Shown here one piece after another: positions 10,885 through 21,544 of a DNA stretch of 64,000 nt (positions are counted from its first letter, which is position 1; each line of letters opens with the position of its first letter). The translations under genes were made by a program, and so were the position numbers. Origin of the DNA: Calliopum simillimum (lineage: Eukaryota > Arthropoda > Insecta > Diptera > Lauxaniidae); NCBI GenBank assembly GCA_951812925.1, contig OX638371.1, positions 117,823,124 through 117,887,123 of the forward strand, in the 5' to 3' direction. The notes beneath the pieces were generated by a model, which made no database searches, had not been told where the DNA came from, and saw only the letters and a list, made by a program, of their open reading frames with translations.

Positions 10885-11255
10885 AAGTGGGTGGTGCCAC
10901 GCCCCTAAATGGAAAAAACGCTCTCACAGCTAAACCGCTGCATCGATTTTAACGAAATTTGGTATGGAGGTAGGGTTAGCACTAACAAACGATGATATGA
11001 CTATTATGTTTTTCAGTGGGCGGTGCCACGCCCTAAATGAAAAAACGCTCTCACAGCTAAACCGCTGCATCGATTTTAACGAAATTTTGTATCTACATAG
11101 GGTAAGCACTTAGGAACGATAATATGAGCATTATGTTTTTCAGTGGGCGGTGCCACGCCCCTAAATGGAAAAACGCTCTCACGGCAAAAATACTGCACAC
11201 GATTTTTATGAAATTTGGTATAGATATAGAGTTAGCAATATATAGCACGCACGGT
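10885..11255 (+). repeat. Tandem repeat, about 128-bp unit, three copies
   Basis: 'GGTGCCACGCCC' recurs near 10892, 11022 and 11149, each followed by 'TAAATG(G)AAAAACGCTCTC' and 'ATCGATTTTAACGAAATTT' or a variant. A degraded fourth copy is at 12060-12180, beyond the foldback that splits the array. 'GCCACGCCCAC' recurs at about 61993. Noncoding dispersed fly repeat. Confidence 0.75.
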
Positions 11256-12045
11256 GATACGGAAGAAAATTATTTACGTATAAAAGTGTCGCTGATTCAG
11301 AATCTGTTTTTAGCGAAATCCTATCAGATCCCTTTCAAAAGTTATACTAAAAATACCTTTTAATAAGTATTTTTGGAATTCTTCAATTAAAAATATGTTG
11401 TTATATTTGCATAAGGTTACGAAGCTTCTGGGAGGTAATAGGGGAGGCCTAGGTTTACAAAAAATTGCACGCAGAGGGGGTCTAAAATGTACCCCTAAGG
11501 AGTTATAGGGTTAAAACTGATTTTCTGCCTCTTTTCAGAAAAAAAAATTTTCTTGGATCACCCTAACGTTTTAAGGAAAACATTTCTATGGTAAAGATTG
11601 AGCTAATTGTAAGAGCTTTCAGATAGTGTATATGGTTTATAGGGTTTAAAAAGATTTCGCAAAGTTCTGGACCTTTAAAATTGATATTTTAATTTTTTCC
11701 CCCATTTTTTGACTTTGATGGCCATTTTAGTATGAAAAAGGTCCTATTACTATAGCTTTTTGTGATTCTTTTTGAAATCTTCGTTAAATATCCTTTAATC
11801 CGATAGTACATTTGTCATATATATACAACATATATGTATATGTAATTGTATGTATGTAACATAACATATTTTTAATTGAAGAATTCCTTTAAATACTTAT
11901 TAAAAGGTATTTTTAGTATAACTTTTAATTGGGATCTGATAGGATTTCGCTAAAAACAGATTCTGAATAAATTTTATCATCCAAACCAATTTCAGCAACA
12001 CTTTTAACGTAAATAATTTTCTTCCGTATCACCGTGCACGATAGC
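11250..12045. mobile_element. Foldback MITE inserted in the tandem array
   Basis: The arm from about 11252, with 'CACGGTGATACGGAAGAAAA', continues through 'ATCCTATCAGATCC'. It is matched in reverse order and complement by the arm ending at about 12043. Arms are about 150 bp each around a spacer of about 480 bp of nondescript sequence. It interrupts the 128-bp tandem repeats. No coding capacity. Confidence 0.7.
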
Positions 12046-12518
12046 ATGATTTATTTTTATGAATTTTGGTATAGAAAGATACCAAAAACTGTTTGCTCTT
12101 TAGTAGGAGTTACACGCCTCTAAATGGAAAGTACGATATTGCAACTTAGCTGCTGCACCGATGCAGATAACCCGAACCCTAAGGAAGAATATTAAATGAT
12201 TTTGTGTTTTATCGACCAAGGAAGGGTATAAAAACTTTTTCCTTTATTTTATGGTCAAATCGAAATGGTCGAATTTCGGCCACAAGGCGAACTCTAGTAA
12301 TAATAAATAGTTCAAAAAATAGTTCAAATAGTGAAAAACGTAGGAAAAAAGATACAAAGTTTCAAGTAGGAAAGAAAAACGTAACCAAAATCAAAAATTA
12401 TTGAAAAACATTGGGAAAAGTTGTATGTTAGCAAACGGATTCAAATGTAAGAAAATCTAAATTCTTTAAAAACGTTGGAAAGTAGCAAATAATATCGAAA
12501 ACTATCGACGATATCAGA

Positions 12519-12932
12519 GTGAATTTTGACAATGACGTGGTGACGATATTAGGCCTCTTGGATTTTACGAAAGCATTCAATTCTATTATTTTTACAGTTT
12601 TGTTTAATAAATTGTGTACTCAATTTGGCATTACCAATCAAGCTGCGTCATTAATTTTTAATTATTTGAATGACAGATCGCAAAAGGTTTTCTCCGATGT
12701 GGGCTCCTCTAGCTACCTCCGTATTATATCTGGTGTTCCGCGTGGCTTGATTTTGGGTCCATTGCTTTTTTCTCTGGTAATTAATGATTTTTTAAATAGC
12801 TATTATTCTTGTTACCCCATTTTTGTTATAAGTGTTCAGCGCTTTAATTTATTAGGTTTAGTTTTAGTGTATTTTAAAAGATTTCTTATCTTATTGTACC
12901 ATATTTTAATAAATAAATCACATCGGAAATAG
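12519..12932 (+). pseudogene. Non-LTR retrotransposon reverse transcriptase fragment
   Basis: The frame includes LLDFTKAFNSIIFTVLFNKL, matching RT motif A with the catalytic Asp, and GVPRGLILGPLLFSLVINDF, matching the conserved GVPQGSxLGPxLF block. Motif C (xADD) is missing: the frame decays before it. Only about 100 residues of RT core survive, with no poly(A) tail or ends visible. It is too short to place in a clade. Confidence 0.72.
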
Positions 12933-13636
12933 GTACGTGTATATGTGTCGAAGAGTCCAAAATTTTTGGAAAAAGTCGAAAATATTCGAATAGCATCGAA
13001 AAAGTTGATAGAAAATCGGTGCAATATCTTCTATGTTTTTGTTAAATTCATCGCAACCTTTTGCAACAGATTATTCAGTTGCTAAAAATTGGGATTGGCA
13101 TTATTTGAATGCCGTCCACTTCTCATCGGATACATGGCATCCATGTCTAGAACTCACCTACCAAATTTCATCAAAATATTTTGCACAGTTTGGGAGGTAC
13201 AGCCTTTAAAGTTTTCTGAATCAGCGACCCTGAATTAGCCAAAAAAGTTATCGAGATTCAAATTTAGATTTTTGTGTTGCGCAGTATAATAAGCGTTAAA
13301 TTAAAATTTTTTTTTTTTATAATTCGATACAAATTATGTGGTCCTGCTTGGAACTTCAAGCATTTTATCTTCTTCATTTTGCATTTTTGCGCTCTCGCAC
13401 TGGGTTTTTATTGATTTATACGAATTCGCATATTGCGTGCTGATGTCCCAGAACGGAACAGCAGCAGTGAAAAAACAACACATCAACACTGAAAAAAAAA
13501 ACAATTCATAAAATATCCAGTTTCAACAACAATACACACGTATGAATGTACACACAAACATACAACAGTCGTGCACGAGTGTTGTATGTTGCGCACTGGT
13601 TTCACGGCAGACTCCTTGCTAACGTAGCGTCAAATA

Positions 13637-14530
13637 ACACAGGTTTACAAAAAAAAAAAAAAAAATGTCATGGCGTTTTGACCAGAATATGTGTTTCTTA
13701 GGGACATTGACGTCCTGAATCCGAATCCGGGGTCCGTTTTTTTCCAGAACGTCTGAGAAAAAAGATTTCAAGGTCATATGGAGGTCAAAATGGGGTTCAT
13801 GTGTCGTTTAGTGATAAATTCGCTAAAATTCTGAAACTAATTTTTAATCATTGAGCTCTTAGGCCTTTAACAGAATATGTGATCAAAAAGCGTATCCCGG
13901 ACCTAGTTTCGGAGATATAGCTATCGAAAGATCAGAATATATATCTTCTATGAAACCGCTATAAGTTGGGAGCCCCTGGATGGATTTGAAAAATATTGGT
14001 GTCATATGAAAGGTATTTTGTTGTTGTTGTTGTTATTGTTTTTGTTGTTGTTGCTGTTGTTGATTTATTTGTTGTTCTAATTGAAAAATTTCACAAAATT
14101 TCAAAAAAGGTCATATCTCGAAAACTATGAATCCAATTGAAAATATGCTCAAAACATTTTTATAGGCTGTCAAAATACCTTTCATATGACATCAATATTT
14201 TACAAATCTATCCAGGGGTTCCCAACTTACAGCGGTTTTTATAGAAGATATATCTGGATCTTCCGATGGCTATATCTCCAAAACTAAGTCCGTGATACAC
14301 TTTTTGATCACAGATTCTTTTAAAGGACTAAGAATTCAATGATAAAAAATTAGTTTCAGAATTTTTGCGAATTTATCACTAAACGACTCATGACCTTGAA
14401 ACATTTTTTTCCAGACGTTCTGGAAATAAACGGACCCCGGATTCGGATTCAGGATGTCAAAGTCCCTAGGAAACACATAGTCTGGTCAAAACGCCATGAC
14501 ATTTTTTTTTTTTTTTTTGTAAACCTGTGT
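13637..14530. mobile_element. Long foldback element with (GTT)n centre
   Basis: ACACAGGTTTAC with a long A-run at 13637 is mirrored by a T-run and GTAAACCTGTGT ending at 14530. Arms of roughly 350-380 bp pair almost throughout (for example 'CCGAATCCGGGGTCCG' against 'CGGACCCCGGATTCGG'). The spacer at 14015-14170 contains a GTT/GTTGTT run. No protein is encoded. Confidence 0.8.
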
Positions 14531-15385
14531 AATCGTCATTATCATCATCATCGCCATCAGACACATTATTATTTTGCAGTGTAGTGCGCGAGTTGAAGAT
14601 AAGCCAGTTTTTTACCCTTTATTAAAATAAATTTTTGTAAAAAAAAAAAAATAAAAATAAAATAAATAAAACTGGGCATATAAGATTCCTGTCCATATTG
14701 CATTTTTACAGGAATGACAGAATCTAAAGTTAACCGCTCGGCGAATATTGAAAAGCTTTCTTGATAAATTCTCTCTTGTGAGAGAACTAAGAGTATGGTA
14801 AACAAGAGAATGAATGTCAGAGTAGCGGTGTTTTCGGGAGCTTATATCCTCACCTTGAGTTATGCTAAAACCCAGTCAGTCATCAAAAATTATTATTAAC
14901 AAAGTTGACTTTGATATATCTTTTTGCACTAAAAAAGTAGTAAAAATTTTACTTTTTGCCATATAGCACAAGACTTGCTTTGTGCTAATAGCCTGGTTCT
15001 TTCTAAAATAGGTCAGGAAATGAAAATCGGTTGAGAAATGTCCTAGTTATGGAGCATTTATGTGAGTTTTGCGAGGAGTTTCATTTAGGAATGGTTTTTT
15101 AATTATAAAAAATATAGAGGGTGTGCGTTTGAAAATTTTTAAAGTTTGTAACTATAAATATAAATATTGTTTTTATGATGGGATATAAACAACAACAAAT
15201 TGGAAAAAAAATTATTTTTTTTTTGTCTATTAATGGGCCCCCTAATGAATTGCTTTCATAAAATGTTCATTGCAATGCGCGTCTCTCAACTATATTTTCT
15301 CTTTTTTTAGTTTCTTTTCACCGCTCACGTACTAAACTTTCAATGACGCGCTCTGTTTGTGGCAGGATATCGCAATTTATTTTAA

Positions 15386-16960
15386 CCCTTTCAGACCCAG
15401 ATTGCACGATTGTGTTATCTGAATTTTCCAGAGTTAAACCATTTTTATTTATTACAATAAAATCGGTCAAGTACATACATTTTTCGCTATACCAGAAATA
15501 GTAGTACTTTTACAAAAATTTTCATTTTTTTTGATACCGGCAATAATACATTGGCCCAAGTACAATATATTAGCACCAGCATTAACATCACGATTCCAAC
15601 AAGTATTGCAATTTGGACAAAATTGATACCTGTGTGGTGATCGTGATGTTTTATTTTCAAAATAACAATTTGCACATAGCTTAGTGGTTCTATATTCATT
15701 AACTAACATAACGTCGACATTTTTATGTTCTCGCAATGCCCGTACAAATTTCCGATGTGGTGTCCATATATAGCCGCACACTGGTGACCCTGATGACACT
15801 TGAACCAATACAAATTAGAGTCGATCCATTATTACCAGGTCCAACAAGTTCTTTAGCCAGCTTATGACAAGTCTTCTCTACACAAATGTATTTTTGTAAT
15901 TTTAATCCGGTTACTTTACGTTGACTGAAAATCATTTGTTTTTCAAGAAATATCTCCAATTCGTATTGCGTTTAGTTCTCTAGATCCTCAGTTGAATTGG
16001 CCGAATATTTTATATTTTCTGGGCACATTGAAGTGAATCTTTTTAATTTACATTTGCGCGAATAGAATCCGCTCATATGATGATATGTAGAATTTTTCAG
16101 TTTGATTGGCTTTCCATCACGAACTCCACCATATATCAAACGTAATCCCGGATCAAGACCAATTTTGTTGGCATATTCTGTTGAGCGTATTTTCTCCAAA
16201 TTGACATTTGTATAGTATTCAATTTGTTTGTTTTCGCCTCGAATTGCTGAAGTTCTTTTTCGTTTTACAGAATTCTTTGCAGTATTTAACTTTACAATTG
16301 GTTTTCGCATTAGAAACGATACAGCTACACCGTCGGTCTGTAAGGAATAATCAAATTTTTTCTCTGACAAGGATTGAGCATACGGAATTTTGAAATATTT
16401 TTGCCAATGTTCTGCACGATCGAAAGTTTTCCATGGACCCTTGTACAACTTTAACGAACAAACAGCGAAGGCATACGAATCATAGCGAATATGATGTGCT
16501 CCGTGTTTGAATACGGGAATCATTGAGAAATTGCGATAATTGTTTCTTTCGTTGAATCTTTGTAGATTGAAAAATAGTTTAATGCCTGTTGACCAATATA
16601 GTTTTTTATTTTTCAAGTTGGATAATTTTTCACCATTTCATTGTAATTCGTCGATCAAATGAATCAATAGATCAAAATCTGGCTCTTTGTTTTTATTGCC
16701 ATCTTGGTCGCAGAATAAATAGTTTAATGTATTATAGATTTTTGTATTATCTTCAGTGAATTTCTTGAAAAACCTTCGTAGTCTACTATACGCATGCATC
16801 CATATGTTGTTGTGAAATATGACGCTATACTGATTGGTGGAATCGATGAATAAATTTGATCGGTATGCACTGTTGTAAAACGGCAAATCTTTACGAAATT
16901 TAGCATAGTCCTCGTCGATAATGTACTTTGATTTTTTCTTTACCATCAAATGATAATAAC
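15386..16960 (-). pseudogene. Fanzor (eukaryotic TnpB-like RuvC nuclease), copy 2, broken
   Basis: A near-identical inverted copy of 4116-5754. It carries the same lesions: TGA after LIHLIDELQ, TAA after TEDLEN, and the frameshift before the SSGSPV block. Unlike copy 1 it keeps Glu in RuvC-II (VNEYRTTKLC, codon at 15695-15697) and the full CxxC...CxxC zinc finger (CANC ... CPNC), so it is nearer the ancestral sequence at these sites. RuvC-I (IGLDPGLRL) and RuvC-III (NRDVNAGANIL) are present. Homology stops near 16960, so the N-terminal coding part seen in copy 1 is missing; a foldback begins at 16991. The element end CCCTTTCAG at 15386 abuts TTAA (15382-15385), and the flank beyond differs from copy 1. 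Not functional as protein. Confidence 0.85.
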
Positions 16961-16990
16961 ACTACATTACAAATAATTAATATGTGTGTG

Positions 16991-17658
16991 TAACATTTTG
17001 CAGACCATATTTTCTAAACTAATTTGAGGTCGCTGAGTCCGAAAATCGCATTTATTTTCTTTTCCTAGGGGCCGTTCTCGAGATAATCGACCTTTTCAAT
17101 TTTTGAGGTTATAGCTCCATTTTTTCGAACATATTTTGAGAAAACCAATTTCGATCGAATATGTTTTTACTGTATTATAGAGAAAAATTCCTAAACTTCC
17201 AACAGGTGTTCCAATATCTAAGATTCGATTCAAATTGGCTGAGTTATAGCAACGTAAAGTTCATTTTTATAGTAGTTTTTTACACTTTTTCGTGCTTAAG
17301 CCAAATTAAACACGGTTTTTTTGCTAGTAGCTTATACAAATATATATTTTTTATATTTTAGTTCAATAGCGTATTTAATTGCAAATATCTGGAGTTCAAT
17401 TTTAGCAAAATCGGATGATTTTTTAAAAAGTTATTAAGGTTTTAGTGAAATAAGACCATTTCGATTTTCATAATACAGTAAAAACATATTCGATCGAAAT
17501 TGGTTTTCTCAAAATATGTTCGAAAAAATGGAGCTATAACCTCAAAAATTGAAAAGATCGATTATCTCGAGAACGGCCCCTAGGAAAAAAAAAAAAATGC
17601 GATTTTCGGACTCAGCGACCTCAAATTAGTTTAGAAAATATGGTCTGCAAAATGTTAC
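16991..17658. mobile_element. Foldback element, arms about 190 bp
   Basis: 'TAACATTTTGCAGACCATAT' at 16991 is mirrored by 'ATATGGTCTGCAAAATGTTA' ending at 17658. Arms pair through 'GGGGCCGTTCTCGAGATAAT' and 'CAATTTCGATCGAATATG'. The spacer (about 17181-17470) is unique. No coding. Confidence 0.8.
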
Positions 17659-17659
17659 A

Positions 17660-19595
17660 TTTTGGCTGTTGTCTAGTGGAATAATCCGCAAATTTTATTT
17701 CGTCAAAATCTCCAGCTTTCTATTTCCTCATTAGAACAAAATGTATATATCTGTGTGTGTGTGTGTGTAGAAAATAATGACATTGTAACTCTTGAATTGT
17801 ATATTAAAAGAAATATTATAATTACCTGGAAACTTCTACAAAGAGTGCCGACATTTCGTCAACGTCTTGTTGAATTTTATGGTAAATTTCTTCATTCTTG
17901 CATGTTGAAAATCGAGCTTTTTTTATTACAAATTCTTACGAAATTTCCTGTCTCTATGACGATAATTTCAATCACTTATAGTTTTCTGAGTTCGATCACT
18001 GGATTGTGTAGCAATCAAAAACACACACTTTATTTAATTATAAAATGGTTTATTTAAATCACTAACGTCCTTTTATACCCATATGAATATTCTAAAATTG
18101 CATTAGCGAAACATCTGGCAACATCTCGTTGATTCTCTCGGCTAATAGTTTCTTGACAAAACTTGGCATCACTGTTTTTATTGACATCTCGAACTGTCGC
18201 GTATTTTCGTGAAGTTTCGAGTTTAAAGATCTTACTACAACATAAAAATTAAAATCCATTAAATCTTCTTCATAAATTTTAAACTGTTTTTTTTTTTTTT
18301 TTTTTGATTTAAGATTTTATATAGCAAAGTTCAGATAAAACGAGGTCTTGTCATTGGTGGCCAGCAGCGTTTGCCGAATAAACTAGCTTATTTAAGTTTT
18401 CTGACAGGAATTCCCCATTGGGATGAGTTTTTATGTTTAAAAAATAAAGTTTATAATAAAAATCCATATTGTTTCTATTGTTTCTTGTCTGCTTTCTTCC
18501 CGCTTTTTTAATAGTTGCTAGTAAAAGTCACTTATCCATTCATAGAACTTTACAACAACAACAATAAAAAAAGTTTTTTATTATGCCTTAAGTAAGGGGT
18601 GATTGTTGATTGACTTGGTGACCCAGCCTGTTTCTTGATTTCAACAATTCTTTAAGAAAATTCGTATTATGAACCATGAACTAACAAATCAATCAATGAC
18701 TTTCATAAAATTCTATGTATAGAGGGTACGTACTTCACGTAAAACCCTTGGATTTAATAGATTTTGAAATGTATCTTTATAAGTTTCAAGTTGAACTTTT
18801 GAAAACTCAGGACATGCTCAGAAACATACACTCAGTCAAATAAGTTTAAGTACAGTAGTGGTTTTTGAATTCAAACGCTATATTTTGTATCAAAACACTA
18901 ATTTTTTTTTGATTACACAACATGTATTTTAAAATGTATCTATTTATTAACAAATAGTCCAAGTTTTAGTACAAATACTTAAAAAACAAAAAAATGGTGG
19001 AACAAAAAACTAAAAAACTCATAAATTCATGTCAAAAAAGTTTACGTACAGTTACGTACCGAATAAAAAGCAATTGCTTATTGCAATTGAAATATTTTTA
19101 TTTTTTATTGCATCAACACTAATTCGTATAAGTGTAATACATATACGAGGTACATAATTTTTTTCTTTGCTTTTTGCTTTAAATTTAAGGTACTCATATT
19201 TTTTTGATTGATTGATTGATTTATTCATATTTTTTCCATCCATATAAGTTAACAATATTCAATACTGATCATTAAATTTACTTATGGATAACTTATTTCT
19301 AGGATAAGGAAAAATAAGTATTGGCAATATGAGCATTAGAATGCTGTATTTATTGCCACGCATACCTTAAAAAAAAAAAGAAGAAAATTCAAGTTTAAGT
19401 GAAGGAATAAGGCGAAGAAGAAAAAGAAAAGTTAGAGAGGAGTATTATAAACTTAAGACGAAAGTTAAAAATAAGAGAACAGAATGAAAATTAAAAGAAA
19501 AAGAATTAAAATTTATGATTTGAGCAGTTAAATCAAAAAGTGTTCAGAGAAGTGCAAATTTGAAATTAAAAACAAAATACCAAAGCAGCAAAAAA
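17660..19595. other. Non-coding stretch, mostly unrecognised
   Basis: Holds a short (GT)n run at 17753-17769, a T-run at 18288-18305, and two direct copies of a Tc1-end-like 'GTCAAA(T/A)AAGTTTA(A/C)GTACAG' at about 18836 and 19031. Also present are (TGAT)n at 19205-19222 and A-rich sequence that may be the 3' UTR of the LINE next door. The open frame 17755-18057 begins inside the GT run and has no recognisable motif. Confidence 0.45.
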
Positions 19596-19599
19596 ATAT

Positions 19600-21261
19600 T
19601 TAAATTGATAAACGTAACAATGTTTCTATTTCACTAGAATTATAATTAAGAAGCCATACTTTTAAATGTTTCAGAAAACCGTTTAATGTTCTTATGAGTT
19701 TTAAGTTTTGTGGCAATTTATTATACAGTCTACAGGAAATAATAGAGTAGCTATTGCGATATGCTGTCGTACGAAAAATTGGAATTGTTGCATTTTGAGA
19801 ACTGCGAAATGAATAAGCATGAGATCTACCCAAAAAATTGGAACGTTTCGTATAAAATGTTTTGAGCACACGGAAATAAAAAAGATGACGAACTGGCAAG
19901 ATGTTAAAACTCCTAAATATAATCATGGATGGTGATCTGTTTGTGACATTGCCAATCATTCTAACAGCGCATTTTTGTAATGTCAACAATGGCCGTATTT
20001 TATTAGAGTAAGAGCTGCCCCAGCAAGTAATACCATAATTTAACTTCGAATGAAACAACCCAAAATAAAACATTTTCATGGAGTTGGAAAAACACAACTT
20101 TTTAAGCTGGTAAAATTTTCTTATAACAGTGCGAAGATATATTTTTAATGTATTTGTATGCTCTCGCCAGTTAAGATTACTATCTACAATTAAACCGAGA
20201 TATCTAAAAGATTTTACAGATTCTATTTTAAAACATTTAGAGCTACAAGTCTGATCAGCATTAAAAGTACATGCGTGATTAGATAATGAATTAAAACGGC
20301 TACAATTTGGATCGTGGTATAATATATCTAACTGGGGCACAACTTGCTGAGTTAGGCTTACATTCATAAGTCTGGTTTTGTTACTAATAATAAGCTTATG
20401 CCCGGCGAACCATTGTCTTAAGATATCTACATCATTATTAATTTCTACGAAAAGATCTAAATGAGTAAAGGTAGCATAAGAAATGCATAGATCATCGGCA
20501 AAAGCTGTTACCTTACCACCAAATTTCTGAGAAAAAATAGAGTTAATGTAAATCAAGAAAAAAATGGGGCCAAGTACGGAACCTTGGGGAACACCTAAAT
20601 TTATTGTTGCCGGATCGCTAAGACAGTTACCTATTTTAACGCTTTGTCTACGATTCTTCAAATAAGATGCAAACCAGTCGTGCATTTTACCACGAAAACC
20701 AATGGCATGAAGTTTGTTTAGCAGGATTTTATGATCGACCATATCAAATGCTTTTGTTATGTCGACAAACAGGCACGCGCATAATTTTTTATCGTCCAGA
20801 CTTTTTAATAAAAAACTGTTAAAATCTAATAGAGCATCCTCTGTAGATACACCTTGCTTAAATCCAAATTGTTTCGAGCTTAAAAAGTTAGTGCTATCTA
20901 GAAAGCTGATTATTCGCTTTTTGATTGCCTTTTCAAAAATTTTAGAAATGCTTGACAGAAGCGAAATAGGTCTGTAATTTTCTTTATTTTCCTTGTCACC
21001 TTTTTTAAAAAGAGGAATTACGACAGCTTGCTTAAGCTCATCAGGAAAAATTCCTGTTTTAATACTTAAATTAAAAAGGTACGAAAGAACATCTGAGACA
21101 TTGTAGACTATATTTTTCAGCAATTTGTTTGAAATATTATCAAAGCCTCGTGAATTAGAGCTATCCAAAGAATTAATTAACCTAATCACTTCTATAGAAC
21201 AAATTTCATCGAAATAGAAACTATTAGCGCAATGTTTGTCTTGGAGAAGGTTAGGGGTCAT
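19600..21261 (-). mobile_element. Non-LTR retrotransposon, 5'-truncated reverse transcriptase ORF (553 codons)
   Basis: An open frame of 553 codons without stops. Seen: NYRPISLLSSISKIFEKAI (RT motif 0/1); FGFKQGVSTEDALL; LFVDITKAFDMVDHKILLNK with the motif-A Asp; NLGVPQGSVLGPIFFLIYIN (motif B); VTAFADDLCISY with the catalytic Asp pair; and a long thumb/C-terminal region ending LLRLSI. The motif-A form (KAFDMVDHKILL) resembles the Jockey/CR1 assemblage; the exact clade is not certain. No endonuclease domain precedes it: homology ends near 21298, where a solo Fanzor-element end begins, so the copy is 5'-truncated. The intact frame suggests recent insertion. A-rich sequence and a (TGAT)n tract at 19205-19222 lie on its 3' side. 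Confidence 0.9.
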
Positions 21262-21298
21262 AAAAGATGAACTTGACTTATATTAGGGCATAAATTTA

Positions 21299-21354
21299 TT
21301 AACTCTGGAAAATTCAGATAACACAATCGTGTAGTCTGGGTCTGAAAGGGTTAA
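21299..21354 (+). mobile_element. Solo right end of the Fanzor-bearing element, with TTAA
   Basis: 'TTAACTCTGGAAAATTCAGA' through 'CTGAAAGGG' is identical to the last ~52 bp of copy 1 (5702-5754) and, with one difference, to copy 2. It is followed by TTAA (21351-21354) and then a new flank. No Fanzor coding sequence remains. It sits between the truncated LINE and the first coding exon of the Gln-rich gene. Confidence 0.82.
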
Positions 21355-21544
21355 AAACTGAGGCAGAAGAAAAACTGAGGGTGGTCGACTTTTGAATTAA
21401 AATTTTTAAGCCTGAAATTTTAGGGTCAAACGTAAAAGTCGCGATCTCTTAATATGGTCCGATTTAGCTCATTTTTTGTATACATTCTAACTTTGGTTTA
21501 ACCATACAAACGTGTCCTTTAACTATACTCTTATGCACACAGAA

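Noticed and set aside
10885..11255. CRISPR-like array
   Set aside because: Units are contiguous tandem copies without unique spacers, in a eukaryotic genome.
17755..18057. 100-codon ORF beginning MCVCV
   Set aside because: Starts in a GT microsatellite; no recognisable domain.
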